Below are positions 11,901-24,300 of a DNA stretch of 64,000 nucleotides, piece by piece. This DNA comes from Caenorhabditis remanei (taxonomy: Eukaryota > Nematoda > Chromadorea > Rhabditida > Rhabditidae). Position 1 is the first letter of the stretch. Each line of letters starts with the position of its first letter. The notes under the pieces are model-generated. The model was not told the origin of the DNA and ran no database searches. It was given only the letters and a program-made list of their open reading frames with translations. The DNA lies in contig NC_071329.1 in assembly GCF_010183535.1 (NCBI RefSeq), positions 10,478,001 to 10,542,000 of the forward strand. Direction: 5' to 3'. The translations under genes were made by a program, and so were the position numbers.

Positions 11901-14207
11901 AGAAAAAAATGCAAAAGCTGTTCTTATTTATACCAAAAAACTGTGTTGTTGTTATTTTTCTTTTCTTGAAAACAAGATTGACGTGGTTCGGTGCACTGGC
12001 GCACTTCCCTTGTTTTTTTTGAGTTTTGCAGAATTTTCGAACGACGGAAACAACTTTCCTGTTTTCTTCACTTTTGCAGAACAAGAATTTCATCTGCATC
12101 GGTGTCAAAATCGAAGTTACAAGACTTGAAATTTCAAAAACTTCTGGGAAGAATACCTCAGAAATCTGAGAATACTCATACTTGCTCTCAAAGTACACTC
12201 CCACAATTCTCCTTCATTCATTTCTTTTTCCACTGAGAAATCAAAGATCCATTCAATTTTCAGACGTCCGTTCGGTTGGAGTGAGCAACGCCAGAAAGTG
12301 GTCTAGACTCAATAATGGCTCCCCTTCTCTATCCATTAAATCCAAAAAGAATGGGTTTCTCACCGTCAGATTCTTCTTTTTTGAAGAGATGTTCTGATCA
12401 AAATATGTTTCGACCGTTCATTGTTTCGATTGGAAAACAAGGAAAACATGATGAAAGATGGGTTCGCAGTTCACATTAAAAACTTTTGAAGAAAAAGAAA
12501 AACACGAAAACCAATTTGTGTTTGTAAGAGGTGGCAAAAGAGAAAAAGAGCGGTTAATTTTGTTATGGCAGAATAGGATTCGACTGGTTTTTTTTGATGT
12601 TCAGTTCATTCTATCGCATGCAAGGGAAGGTAACTCATTGGAAATAAACGAAAGTTTGAGAAGGGATTTAACTGAAATAAAAAACACCTGCAGTCAATAT
12701 TGTAGGGGACTACTGTAGGAATTCTCGACTCTCATATTCCAGATAATATTCGGAAAATGAAATAACAATAGATAGACATATAAATGCGGAAACTTTGAAT
12801 GTGCTCTACTTATATACCCAATTATTGTACAAGGTACTAGAACCTCCCCTTGAAAGATTTGAACCCAAATAATTGGATAACTTTCTGAAAAGTCACGAGA
12901 AAAAACAATGAAAAAGTAGAGTTTCTCGTTAAAAATTCAATAAAATGTACACATTTTTAATCAAAGTAATCGAAAAATGTGCAACGTTTTTTGGGTATTT
13001 ATGAAAAGGAGAACCGAGAAGAAAAAAAAGTTTTTGTGATAAGAAATGCCCAGTTTTCAGAAAGTTCCAGAGAGAAATAAAGTCTTTGTTGGAGGTAATA
13101 AAGAAATGGATACCTGTTCAATTAGCCTCACATTGGTTCCAACTAACAAGATCTACGTCATAAAATACTAGGACAAAGGAACTTGATATCTTTCATTTCA
13201 TGTCAAAACTAGAATACGGTAGGAAAAATAATTCGGAATGGAAACATATGCTCGTTTTTTCAGATGAAAACTTGGTCTAACTCATTTTTCTGTTGTTTTT
13301 CAGCCTCCGTTTTAATTTGAAGGCATTCCTCCGAGCAGGTGAAAAACCAAGCAAGGTTTGAAAACAAATGGAATATTGTCAAGCTGTGGGTCAAGAAAAA
13401 TACTAGATCTACCAGAAATCTGGACATTGATATAGGATTTATGTTCAAATATAGGAGTTTACATTCACTCCTTACAAAGTTTTTGTTTTCAGTTCTGATC
13501 CAGATTTTTCAGAAATTTTTCCGTCTGAAAACTCGTGTTCTCACTTTTAACAAGCTTTTAAAATCTAGAAAGAGTTGAGAATTCATTCTGCAGATGGTCG
13601 AACAATCTATTGGTGTCTCTCTCTTTGTCTTCTGAGTGAAAAAGTGCAAAACGATGCGGAAAGAGAGAAAGAGAGAGGGTGCAAATGTATTGGTGGCTGG
13701 TGGTGGTGGCTATTTAGCTTCTTCTTTTTCTTCTTTTTTTCTCCGTTTCCATTCCCTTTTTCCTACACCAAAACGACTATACGATTTATAAGTGTGTGTG
13801 TATTTGGCGACGACGTACGGCGACATAGAAGAAAACCCACGAAAAAGCACGGAGAGAGAAAAAGAAAAGAGGGAAAAGGGCGCACGCGCAAGGCTTGCGG
13901 ACGTCGTCGCGTCGGACGAAGGAGTCGATGGGAAGAATTGAAAAAGAAGAAAAATGAGTGATTCGAATAATACATGGTCACCATGAGAGACGTAGAAACA
14001 TAGACATATACTCTTCGTCTCTTTTCTGTTCAGAATAAGCATGTGCGGCAAATGGAGAAAAAGGAAAAGGAAGGCAAAGAGCCGCGCACAAATGGTGTAT
14101 GGCACTATGGGTGCAATACTAGTACTAGTAGAAAAAATAAATTCACAGCGATACAGATTTTAATTCAAATTTCCAGTTTTAACTTCCTGAACATATACGA
14201 TTTTCAC

Positions 14208-15065
14208 CTGTTTTCTTGAATGTCAAATCCCTGGAATTAATAAGGTTGTTTGTTTTCAGTAGAGATCTCTCGGTTTTTTAGCAGAAAGAATAAAATATTC
14301 CGAAAGTGCTCGGGTTACTGTAGTTCAATTCGAAATTGAATACAATGCACTATTTCATCAAAGATCTTTCTACTTCTCAATATTAGAAAGTGATATTGAA
14401 AAGGAAAAAATAATGAATCGGATACTGGTTTCATTCAGCAGATCACATTTTTGAAGGGACGCAGTGAGAGCAAAGCAATGTCTCCAAGATATTTGAGAAC
14501 GGAAAATCGGGGCGGACCGGAAATAGAGTCCTCTGAAACCGATATCATCGTGCTTTCTCGTTCTTTGTCTTGATGGTGACACCATCAAAAAATTGAAGAA
14601 AAAGGAAAGGAAGGGAATATGAGAATGAGGAAAAATGAGATTGAAAAACCGTAAGAAATGAGAAAAGGGGAATTCAGTGAGTGAGAAGATGAAGCTTTCC
14701 GACGACGTTAGCATCAAAAATGTACGTTTTTCGTTTCAGACATAGCTAATTTGAATGAGAAACGTTGCCATACTGGATTAAAGTAGAAATGTTTCCTCAA
14801 AAGAGTATACATTCTGAATCGAAATGAATGTTGAGTTGATCAGTAAAACAAGAAAGGGAAATCGACACAAACATATTTTCTCTCGTTTTCTAATTAAGCT
14901 TATATTGGTACTTCTTGAAGAAGAGCTTACCGGAATGGAGAAGTGTGTGTGTGTGTGTGTATGTGTATGCTCGTCTCTTCTTGAGCCAATGAAGCATGAA
15001 GCATTGGGCAAGTGAATGAGCATATGCAGTGTAGTAGTAGTGCTTACCAGATGTGATGCTCTCAT
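14208..15065 (-). other. Candidate upstream exons of the RhoGAP gene (tentative)
   Basis: Three minus-strand pieces look exon-like. 15065-15048 encodes MRASHL, then a strong donor GTAAGC. 14548-14447 has an ordinary-looking reading (contains PPRFSVLKYLGDIALL) up to AAT|GTGATC. 14230-14208 is a 23-bp stretch between ATTCCAG and GTGAAA with codons GFDIQEN. The second and third pieces are phase compatible with each other; the first has no clear in-phase acceptor downstream, and none reaches the phase-1 acceptor at 5226. They are reported because a 5' end for the RhoGAP gene is missing. Confidence 0.25.
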
Positions 15066-15700
15066 TTTCCTTTGCCTCTTCTATATATATTGTTTATATA
15101 AAATTAAGTTCTTCAGGGATTCATCATTATATCTTTTTCCATCTCTTTTATAGTATTGATGAAAGGAAGTAAGCGAAAAAGAAGAATGGCAGTTAGGATG
15201 TGTTTGTGTGCTCAGTGAGCTTCAATTCTTCATGCTTCTTCGGGATCAAATTAAACGGAGCGGGTGCCCACCAACACCATGACTTGATGAGACAATTCGT
15301 ACAACCGGAAACGGCCAGCGGAAGACACTGCAGCTGCAGATTCGATGAAAGAGGGAAAGGCAACCAAATAGAGAGAGAGGGAGGGGAAGAAGAGACCAAA
15401 ACCGAAATATTTGGATATTGAAATTAAGGTTCAGGGAAACAACGAGAATGATTTGAGTATTCTAGAAACCCACTTCTGAATAAAGTTGAATAAGACGTTG
15501 TCGAAATTATGTTGTTCTGAAAACTACTTGCAATTACTTGTTCAATTTTAACAGTGTGAAGTTTACATCCATACTACGGAAATAATATTATAATGATATT
15601 AGATATATTAGATAGGTACATTTGAATTAGATACCCGTTTTCATCGTTTCAGAATTCACTCATCCTATGTCTTGAACTCAAGATTCTCCTGAAAATTTCA

Positions 15701-15728
15701 TTTGCAGTTATCAGCTGATAACTGCAAA
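15701..15728. repeat. 28-bp perfect palindrome with central CAGCTG
   Basis: The sequence from 15701 to 15728 equals its own reverse complement. The inner part is CAGTTATCAGCTGATAACTG, extended on both sides by TTTG / CAAA. The centre is an E-box (CAGCTG). It lies 1.1 kb upstream of the TGF-beta gene start. It could be a dimer-binding site or a cruciform-forming repeat. Confidence 0.7.
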
Positions 15729-16734
15729 ATATCTCTTTTTTCCCCAAATGTTTACTAATATTTCTAATTTATTCTGCAAATGCTATGCTCAACCGAGCCT
15801 TAGTTGATCCTCTCTTTTTCTCCAAAAACTGAGGTAATTTTCATTTTTCGATCTAATTAATCCTATGACAATATCCGATAGAAAGAAACGAAGAAACTAT
15901 AGTTATCCTTCATTTTTCTTGATGATTCAGCCACTTTCCGAATGGTTGTCCCTTCATTAAACAATTCTATATTCTATGGATAATTAGAAATTGAAATTAG
16001 AAATTAGAAAGAGGATAAAGAAGGAAATGATGAAAAATGATGATGACGAGCGGATAAAAAATAATAGAAATTTTAAGAGATGCAAATTAGGGAAACAAAA
16101 AGAGATGAAAGTAAGATGAGAAAATTTGAGAGGAAGAAGGGATCTCTTTTCGGAAAAAGACAACTTATTTTCAGATTTTATAACTGGATTCAGTACAGAG
16201 TCTGATTGGCTGAACAGGTATCCTTCGATTGACAACAAAATGAGCTGAAGTTTCCGAAGACTGGAAGCTGATAGTGTGCTCATATACAACTTTTCATAGC
16301 TTCTGAACTCATCATTTTCATCTCATTCACTACCGTTCCGTTGTTGGTTCCAATATGATCCTAGACTAAACTTTGTCTTTCTATCACGCTTCTTTTTAGT
16401 CTTCATTCATGTCGATCAAGCTACAAGTACGTCAAACAATGTCTTTTCGTGTTGAAAATTCCGTGTGATTTGATCTCAAATGTGATTGATTTGATTCGGT
16501 GTTTCATCATTATGCCAATCAAAAATTAATCGATCTTTAGTTTTTATCTCCAAATAGTTCCTTATTTCTCATCACAGGTTATCTTTTAAGTACGTTCTTT
16601 TCAATAATTCTCTCTTTTCGCCACGATTTTTGATTGGCTTACTGTTACCAGAGGAGGGGAAAGGTTTAATTGGCTTATCAGTTGTCTGATTGAAGTGTGA
16701 AAGTCTCGTAATGACTGGCATTCTTTTGGACTTT

Positions 16735-16740
16735 TATAAA
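16735..16740 (+). promoter_or_regulatory. TATA-like box of the TGF-beta gene
   Basis: TATAAA within CTTTTATAAAGTACGGGG, 106 bp before the start codon at 16846. Position and match fit a core promoter element; transcription start not determined. Confidence 0.4.
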
Positions 16741-16845
16741 GTACGGGGCGGTGGATTCAGATGAAATATTCATAAAGGAAGCATTTGATAAGACTAATTG
16801 ATAAGAACATTTCAACTCTTGAAATTGTTGTTGTTCGTTCAAAAA

Positions 16846-19054
16846 ATGCGTCTTTTAATTCCAATATTCGTTTCGGTTATCTCTATTTTATTAACTGTTT
16901 CAACAATGACAGTTGAACGACAAAAGGTAATTTCTTTTCTTCAATTCGTATCAAATTTAGACATAATATTGATTGAAATTACAGAGACAAGTGCTGAATG
17001 CATTAGGATTATCATCTCGTCCACCTGAACTTTTTCAACGTCCAATCATCCCTTATTCATTTAGATCTGCACCAAAACATGATATTTATGGAGGAGTTTT
17101 GGAAAAAATAACAATTCAACCGATTCAGACGAGTAAGGATTCTTATTAAAATTCGGTTGTTTTTCCTTGAAACATTCATAATGATTTTAACATAATTTGA
17201 CCTACTCTTCAATATCACTTTTCATTTCTTCTTATTTGGTGTACCATTTCCCGAAATACCGTAGTTTTAATAGTTGAAACGTGTTGATTAAAAACTTGAG
17301 AGCTCGTTGAAAAACTTCTTCGACCTCTTACAATCACAGGAATTCTGACAGTTAATGTTTTCTGCGCGCGCTTCTATTGGATGAGATACTGTAAAACACT
17401 CCTCCAGCCAATAGTTTTAAAAATAAAAAACTGAAAATTCAAGATAGATCATTTGAGTTTCTGAGCCCTGCTTCTTTATTTTGAAGTTAGAATCATTGAT
17501 GATTACTGAAAGAATTTGAAATACATAACCAGTTACTAATACGGTAGATTTCTACATTCAAAATGATTTTGGTTGAGAAATGCGAAAGGAATACAACCAG
17601 CAGTTGCTGAATTGAATTCTCATGGGAACTTCTGAAATTAAAGTCAAAAGAAATTCTTGAGTTCTCAATAGGGCATAGCACTTAGTATCTGTGAACTGGA
17701 AACTTAGTTTTTGGGCTTTCGATCGTATAAACATCTTGATATCTTTTGAAATTTTGAAAATTAGAAAGTGATTGGTTTGAAGCAGCAACGCTGTTTGAAT
17801 ACGATGTACCTACGTGTATTCTACTTGTTATTCTCTTTAATTTAGTTCCCGGTGCAGTCAATTGATAAAAAGTACAAAACATTCAGATGTTAACCTGTAA
17901 AAAAATTGCCTCTTCCAACTTTTCAGTATTCAAACTTGTTTTATTCAGATATTTTCTGTCAAACATCTCTATTTTCTGATTTTACCGGGGGAATTGCAGT
18001 TTCGAAAGTACTGTAACACTCGAAATGACAGGCACAAAATATACGAATTGTTGGAAACAAAGTTCAACTTTCATATTTTAATCACGAATTCCTTACGAGT
18101 ACTGTAATAGTTCTGAATGACATTTTGAATCGAAATATTCGATGAATTTGGAAACTTTTGATGGGAAAATACGAATCTAATTTAGTTAATCTAATTTAGT
18201 TAGTTGGGGAGTTTTGGACAGTTTGTAGTTTGAAAAGAAGAAAATTATCAACTTATAGTTTACCATTTTCAGGTTGGTCATGCACGACTCCGGGAGTAAT
18301 CGTTTTGGATTGTTTCCAATATTTTTTGAAATCAATTAATAGTGAAATCGTGTCAGCTTCAATTGTTTTCAATTTAAAATCATCGAATATCAGTGTTATA
18401 ATTTATGAAGTTGATGAACTTTTCGGGGATTTACAGTATATTCATCGACTCGAAATTAAAGAAATTCTCGAAAATAATAGTATTGATATAAGCAGTTCAA
18501 TTCAACGATGGGTTAAAAAAAGACAAATTAGGAAGATGATAAAAGTGAGTCATTTCTACGTTTTTTTTTGAGAAAAAGTAATAATTTTCAGATTGAAATC
18601 GTAAATTCGGTCACATTGAATGTTGTTGATCTTCAAGATATTCTGAATTCTCCTCCTCATTTCGAAGTGGAAACATTCCAACCGAATACTGTATTTTCTG
18701 GAAAATCAGATTGTATTGGCTGTTGTATTGTTCCATTTTATGTTAATTTCACGGAAATTGGTAGGTCGAATGAGTCGTTTTCATTCATTCAATCAGAGAA
18801 TTTCAGGTTGGAATGACTGGATTCTGAGTCCACCCGGTTTCTATGCCAATTATTGTTCTGGTTCATGTTCGAATGAATTAGATGAGAATTATCAAATGAT
18901 GAAATTGTCATCGAAAGATCAATCAATGATTCCTGAACCGAGTTGTGCTCCAAACTATTATGGAAGTATTGATATGATTGTTGCACTTACTTCTCAAGAT
19001 ATCAGAAAAACTCGAATTCACGGAATGCGGGCCCTTTCTTGCAGTTGTACATAA
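16846..19054 (+). CDS. tig-3: Secreted TGF-beta superfamily ligand, 305 aa (likely tig-3 orthologue)
   Basis: Five exons: 16846-16926, 16985-17132, 18273-18544, 18592-18760, 18807-19054; phases join throughout and TAA ends at 19054. Intron 2 is 1,140 bp, the others about 45-60 bp. The protein opens with a clear signal peptide (MRLLIPIFVSVISILLTVS). Residues about 30-200 are a short propeptide; WVKKRQIRKM includes an RxxR site usable by furin-type proteases, though far from the first cysteine. The C-terminal domain shows CIGCC, [21 protein letters not shown], SGSC and a terminal CSC, the cystine-knot pattern. Where most ligands have CCxP there is SCAP, so the cysteine for the inter-subunit disulphide is absent. 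It would be secreted and bind type I/II receptor serine kinases. The symbol rests on remembered synteny with an RRP12-like gene and spsb-1. Confidence 0.9.
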
Positions 19055-19479
19055 TTTCCCACTTTGTTTTCTAGTTTAAACGGGGAACAAAAACTAGAAA
19101 AAAAAACAATTTCCGACCCTTTTTGTTCAAACTGTATAGTTCAGAACCTCTCATTTTGCATCTCTTGCCTCACTATCATATTTCGTATTTTTGACTTTTC
19201 GCAAATCAACGTTGTTTTCATTTTAATCATTTATTCGGTTGACAGAAAATTTATGAATTGTAAACCCTGTATATTACTTATTTTAGAATGCGAATTTGAT
19301 TTAAAATTTGAAACCCCTTTATTGACCATTCAGAGTTCGATTTTTGTGACTAACTTCTGTCTTTTATGTTATTAAATCAACTTTATTGAAACCAAAACAC
19401 AACAAAAACAAATTATTATGATGGGATGTAACAAAAAACTATCCAAAACAAAGAACAAAGATAATTTACTTATTCATCT
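19055..19479. other. Convergent intergenic region with 3' UTRs
   Basis: The TGF-beta and RRP12 genes converge here. T-rich on the TGF-beta sense strand; no exon is supported. Confidence 0.6.
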
Positions 19480-22400
19480 TCAAAAAGTGACTTTCTTTCC
19501 TTTGCCACTCTTCCTTTTAGCTTTCAGGATTTGACGAACGTCCTGTTTAGCGGTTTTGTTTCGAAGTGGAACATAAGCATACGGCTGAACTCCTTTCTGT
19601 TTCGGTTTCTGCTTTTGTTGATCAGACTTTTGACGTTGATGTTTTTTAACTCCGATTGAACTGCCAACTTGAGACTTGCCAGAAGTATCCCTGTAAAACC
19701 AGTTTTTTGCAAATTTAGTTTGAGAAACAACCCACCTGTAGATACCCTTTCCTCCATATGATGGAGCTTTGCTAATGTAAGTTTTAGCATCCCGTGCATC
19801 ATCTTCGTCGTCATCGGACATAATTCCATCTTCAGAGTCACTTTCGTTCTCTTTGACACGCTTGTTCCCTCTTGCTCCTTCATCTTCATCATCTCCTAAA
19901 CCATCGAACCCACTTCGCATCTTCCTTTTTCCGATCTGCTTTTTGTCTTCGTCTTCTTCATCGTCACCAAGAACAATCATCTTTCCGTCTTTCGAGAATT
20001 GGAATCCTGCTTCGACCTTTTGACGCTTCTCCAATGCCTTCTTCTTCCGCTTCTCAAGAAGAGCCGGATTCATAGTTGTGATTTGATCCATCATTCGCGA
20101 AGAATCGAGAAGATCCATAGGTACATCGCCATCTCCTTCATTTTTCAACCAAACACTTCCGACGCGGGACTTTTTCATTAATTGCTCTTCTGAATCACTT
20201 TCATTATCGGCATCGGAGTCCTCGAGTAGTTCAAGGATTGTATCAGCGCCAGCGGTTTTTCCAGACACGTTCGAACCACTAATTGCACTAACACCATCAT
20301 CATCGTCTCCATCTTGTTCCATTCCTTCGCCAGATGCAGCCTTTCGGATCTTACGTTTTCTAAGCTTTTCAATATTCTTCATTTGTTTCAACCAGTCGGG
20401 CTTGTCAGTGTATTTTTGGAGAACATCGACACCAAACTTCTCAACGAGAACTTCCAAAAGCAGTCGATTTGCCTTTCGGACTTTGATTGTTAGATCGCTT
20501 GTCAACTGTCCTTCGAAGACTGTATTGAGAATTTGTTCACGGAACTGTTGGAGCATCACTTCGGGAATTTTCTGGCAGAGAACTCTCAACAAACGAATTG
20601 CTAAAATTCTAACAGCGGCACGACCTTCTCCAATCCACGAGCAAGCGAAAGAAATCATCTTGGATGTTGCAATTGTGTTGAGAATTTTTATCTGCTTTTG
20701 AGCAATGATGTTTGCTGCAACTAAACACGATCTGGCTACGTTCAAAGCAATATCACCAGTCGTTTTTTGAGAACTAGTGAGAGTTGTAAGCTCGTAGAGT
20801 TTTGAGAGCACGGGTTCAAGTGCAGCCGATGGGGTGTCAATTGTTGGATCCTCAACCATATCGAGAATTTTACTGCAAACAAATTGAATGCATTTGCTTG
20901 AATTTGTACGGGTATGCACGTTGTTATCCTTGTCAAGAAGCATTATAATGTTGACAATGAGTTTTTCAGTCAGATCAGTAACTTCCTTCATGGATCGACA
21001 TCCATCAAAAAGCATATGGACACAGGAACACTGAAAAACGCAAAGATGAGAAGGTTTCAAAAATTATAGTCAACTCACGTATGACGCTCTTGCAGGAAAA
21101 CTGATTGATGCGATCGGCTTGAACAAAGCATTTTCCACATAGTCGTTACGTGTCTCCAGGAGATGTTCAATCTCAGGATTAGATCTACGTTGGATGACTT
21201 CTTCTAAGATTCGGTAAGCTTTCTTTTGAACACCATTAACATCAATAGAGTTGAACCACGGCAGGATTGTATCCAAAATTTTAGAGACGTTGTCATTTTC
21301 CGCAACTTTAGCTAATGCACAAAGAATATCTAGAACACGGGCTTGTTTTTGTGATGCAGTTGTAGCCGAGGATGATTCTTCACTTTCTTTTGATTTTGCG
21401 ATAGCACTGTCCACATAACGGGTAACCAAATCAGCAGGAGTGACTTCAGTGTACAATCGAATTGCTTCGAGAACCGAAAGTCGAACTCCTTTGTCATCGT
21501 AACCACCGTCCGTAATCGACCCGGTGTACATATTGAAGAAAATCGGCATGAAATTTTTTGCATAACGACTTATAACTTCCATCCTCTCCGGCGGTGCATC
21601 AGGCTCGAGCGAGAATCGGAGTGCACGTCTTATCGCATTCAGAACAGTCATTCGAAGATCTTTTCTTTCATTTAAAGCAGCTCCAAGAATAGGGGCAATG
21701 TCTGGGAACGATGTCTCGAGATCTGCAGGTGACTCGCAGAAAGATGGTAGCAGTTCCCAGAGTTGAAATTGGAACGTACTGTAGAGCCTTTGAACTTGCG
21801 CTTGGAGCGTTGGAAGACGTCGGTGAATTTTCATCGCAATTGGAAGAAAATGAGAGATAAAGAGAGATATTGGGGCATTATGGATGTTTACACGAAGAAC
21901 CGGAAGAAGCCAGGAACGAGTGAAATCGGTAGAGAGAATAGCTGCATCAGGATCCACATCCAGTGATAAAACTTTCATCACGTGTTCCACGCCAATGTGA
22001 CGAACAGCAGCTCCAATAGTCTGAATAATCGAAAACTAAGAAAACAATAATACATTTTTGGACTTACAAAATCTAGTTCAGTTTTGCAGAAGCAGTCATC
22101 AGATTGTCTCAGTCTGGCAAGATCTTCCAGCACTTTTGTGAGCTCCGATCCTTGTAGTCCATCGCCACATGTTTCATATAACTTCATCTGTGCTCGAAGT
22201 ATGAATTTCCAGACAGATGCTGATTTCATTGTCATGGCGGCGTGCAGTTGTGCTAATAAGAATTTTCCACAGTCGGAGTCGTCTTGTATGCTGTTTTCAA
22301 TGACACGCGTCAAGGATTGATAGGTTACTTGAGCAAGTTGTTCGTTTCCAGATTCGAATATCTTGACAAATAGTGGGAGAGTTTGGAACGCTTGTTGAAC

Positions 22401-24043
22401 AGACTTTTTGCTGTCTTTTGCTGTAAGACAGACATGTGCTTCTGCCAACGCTTGCATCCAATATGCTGTAACTGTGACATCCGTTACTGATGATCCTAAT
22501 TGGCGGAGAGCGGTGAGTAGTAATGCATTTGTCTCGGTAGGGAGTGCAGAGTCACATGGCTGACGTTGAAGTGCGCGGTGCAGACATTGAAGAGATGAAC
22601 ATTTCACCATCGAATCAGAAATAGCAAAGCATTTCAGCATAGATTCAGCCATCTTTTTGAAGAGATTTGCAGGCATTTTATGCATAACGCCTTCGAGAAG
22701 ACACAAATACCTAACTACGTTGGTGTTGTCTCCATTCGAGCGGCCTGAAACATATTAAAATTTAAACATTCCTATTAGGTTTGGCCAAATCTTCTCTACT
22801 TGCAGGTGCTGTTACAACTCACCCAAAAAGTTTTCGATGTGATTCAATATCAATTGCCCAACTGCACCACTTGCCGGATGAAGCCCATTGTCCGTTGCAG
22901 TTACAGGGTCGGTCAGTACAGCACGAATGACGCGACGAGCCATTGTACGAACCCAAGGCTTGTCGTGAGCAGCCAGAGCAGCTACAGAGACGAGCATATT
23001 TCTTGTATTAGCGCTCGCCCAAACAGAAGCTTGTTGAGCACGAAGAATAATACCAAGCACCGAAATTAGATTTTTCAGTGCTGATCCTTCAGTACTGTCA
23101 ACATTTTCCAGCAGCTTTGTGTAGAGGATCTAAAATCATCAGCTTGAATAGCAATAAAACCAACTTGACAACCGGAACGACGGTTTTTATTGAATAATTT
23201 TCTGCGAGTTCGGTCCCGTTGACAAGCATGGTAAAAAAACACATTAGAAAATATGAGAAAACTTGAATTCAGTTCTTACCTGCACGAATCTGTGAAATTG
23301 AGCTTGAAGAACTTCCTTCGGAACTTTTCTCACAATCAAATGCAAAAGGTAGGCAATCGCAGCGGTACGTCTGGGATTTCCAAGTGATGATCCTTCAAGA
23401 GCGGTCATTAATGCAGCACAGTATTCGACATCCGTTTCCTTTCCTGAAAACCCCTAGATTAAAATACTAAGCCTAATGAGGGAATATATACCATCCCGCT
23501 CTTTGATGACCTCAGCGATTGCTGCCAAAACCGAGACAACCTCTGCTTGAATAGAGGACCCAGATCTGAAGAGGTAAATCTATCAGTCTACGGCTCGTGT
23601 TTTTGGTGAAGGACAAAAATGGAAAGATTTGAAGTTACCGTAGGATAACTGTTAACGAAAAAACTCACTTCCAAACACGATTAACAGAGTCGAATGCTGG
23701 ATTGGTACAGGCCGTAAATCCGGAAAGCTTCGAAATACCACCTTCCGAAACCATACTTTTTGAAGAACCGATGTCCATTGAATGAATAGGCAATGCAGAG
23801 AGCATATCATCAGCTGCTAAATTCATTGGTCGATCTTCAACGGCCAACATACCAGCTCCACCAAAGGAAGCATTGCGAGCAGCGGTCGCAGCTGAACGAT
23901 GCTTGCTTCTTGTTGGATTGCTTTCACATCTGAATGCTTGTTTAAATCTTTGAGGGCAAAATTCAAACTACATACGCTGATCCAGAATTGAACTTCGCTG
24001 CTCCTTTGTTACTTGTACGATGACGGAATTTTCCTCCACCCAT
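19480..24043 (-). CDS. RRP12-like ribosome biogenesis protein (NUC173/HEAT repeat), about 1,355 aa
   Basis: Ten exons fit in phase: 24043-23976, 23929-23669, 23565-23492, 23443-23280, 23229-23161, 23129-22823, 22744-22068, 22020-21079, 21032 corrected to 21030-19736, and 19690-19480. The start is the ATG of MGGGKFRHRTSNKGAAK; the stop follows KKVTF. Most of the protein is alpha-helical HEAT-like repeat with a NUC173-type region around exons 8 and 9 (LLPSFCESPADLETSF, then AIRRALRF, FMPIFFNMY, then VRILAIRLLR). The C-terminal third is acidic with D/E runs (DDDEDDARD) and ends in a basic tail (KAKRKSGKGKK). Length and layout fit yeast Rrp12, a karyopherin-like factor for nuclear export of both ribosomal subunits and 18S rRNA maturation. 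The last intron is only 45 bp, a multiple of three and stop-free. Exon 5 lacks a canonical AG acceptor. I recall the C. elegans counterpart as Y46E12BL.2. Confidence 0.9.
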
Positions 24044-24230
24044 TTTATTACCTAAATAATCATTTAATTTAGGATATAATAAAAAATGGGAAAATGTACA
24101 CACAATATTAAAAACAAAAATTAAGTTAAATTTTTTTTGTAAAACTTCGTAGCTGAAAATCATCTCAAAAATAATTTATCAGTTGTCAAAAAACGAAAAA
24201 TGGGAAAAAAAATAGAATTATTTTTATTTC

Positions 24231-24300
24231 GCTGCACAGTCTCCCACACGCGAAATGCGCAAGCGTTTTCACGAGAAAAGCGACGATCTGCGTCCTCAAA
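24231..24300 (-). promoter_or_regulatory. Probable promoter of the RRP12 gene, CG-rich with repeated motif
   Basis: About 190-260 bp before the RRP12 start. Contains CTCCCACACGCGAAATGCGC (24241-24260), then GCGACGATCTGCGTC (24280-24294) and GGGAGCGCG a little further on. It is distinctly CG-richer than its surroundings. A 30-bp part of it (24235-24264) recurs exactly, inverted, at 25881-25910, so it may derive from a repeat element. Confidence 0.45.

Larger units (their letters stand above)
7653..16730. other. 9-kb stretch without a confident gene
   Basis: Between the foldback element and the TGF-beta gene. Plus-strand purine bias continues over most of it, with simple tracts (AAG repeats near 11260, GT repeat near 14945). 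The only islands that look different are 8860-8952 (promoter-like), 13800-13930 (CG-richer), several minus-strand pieces with splice-like borders between 14208 and 15065, and the palindrome at 15701. It is most easily read as long introns or upstream sequence of the minus-strand RhoGAP gene plus the 5' flank of the TGF-beta gene. Confidence 0.5.

Noticed and set aside
13575..13961. ORFs on both strands in a CG-richer patch
   Set aside because: All frames are low complexity (Arg/Lys or Ser/Phe) and no splice signals give a consistent exon.
15200..15421. Overlapping ORFs on both strands at 15.2-15.4 kb
   Set aside because: One minus-strand frame (GRFRLYELSHQVMVL) looks briefly coding, but no acceptor or donor gives a phase-compatible exon.
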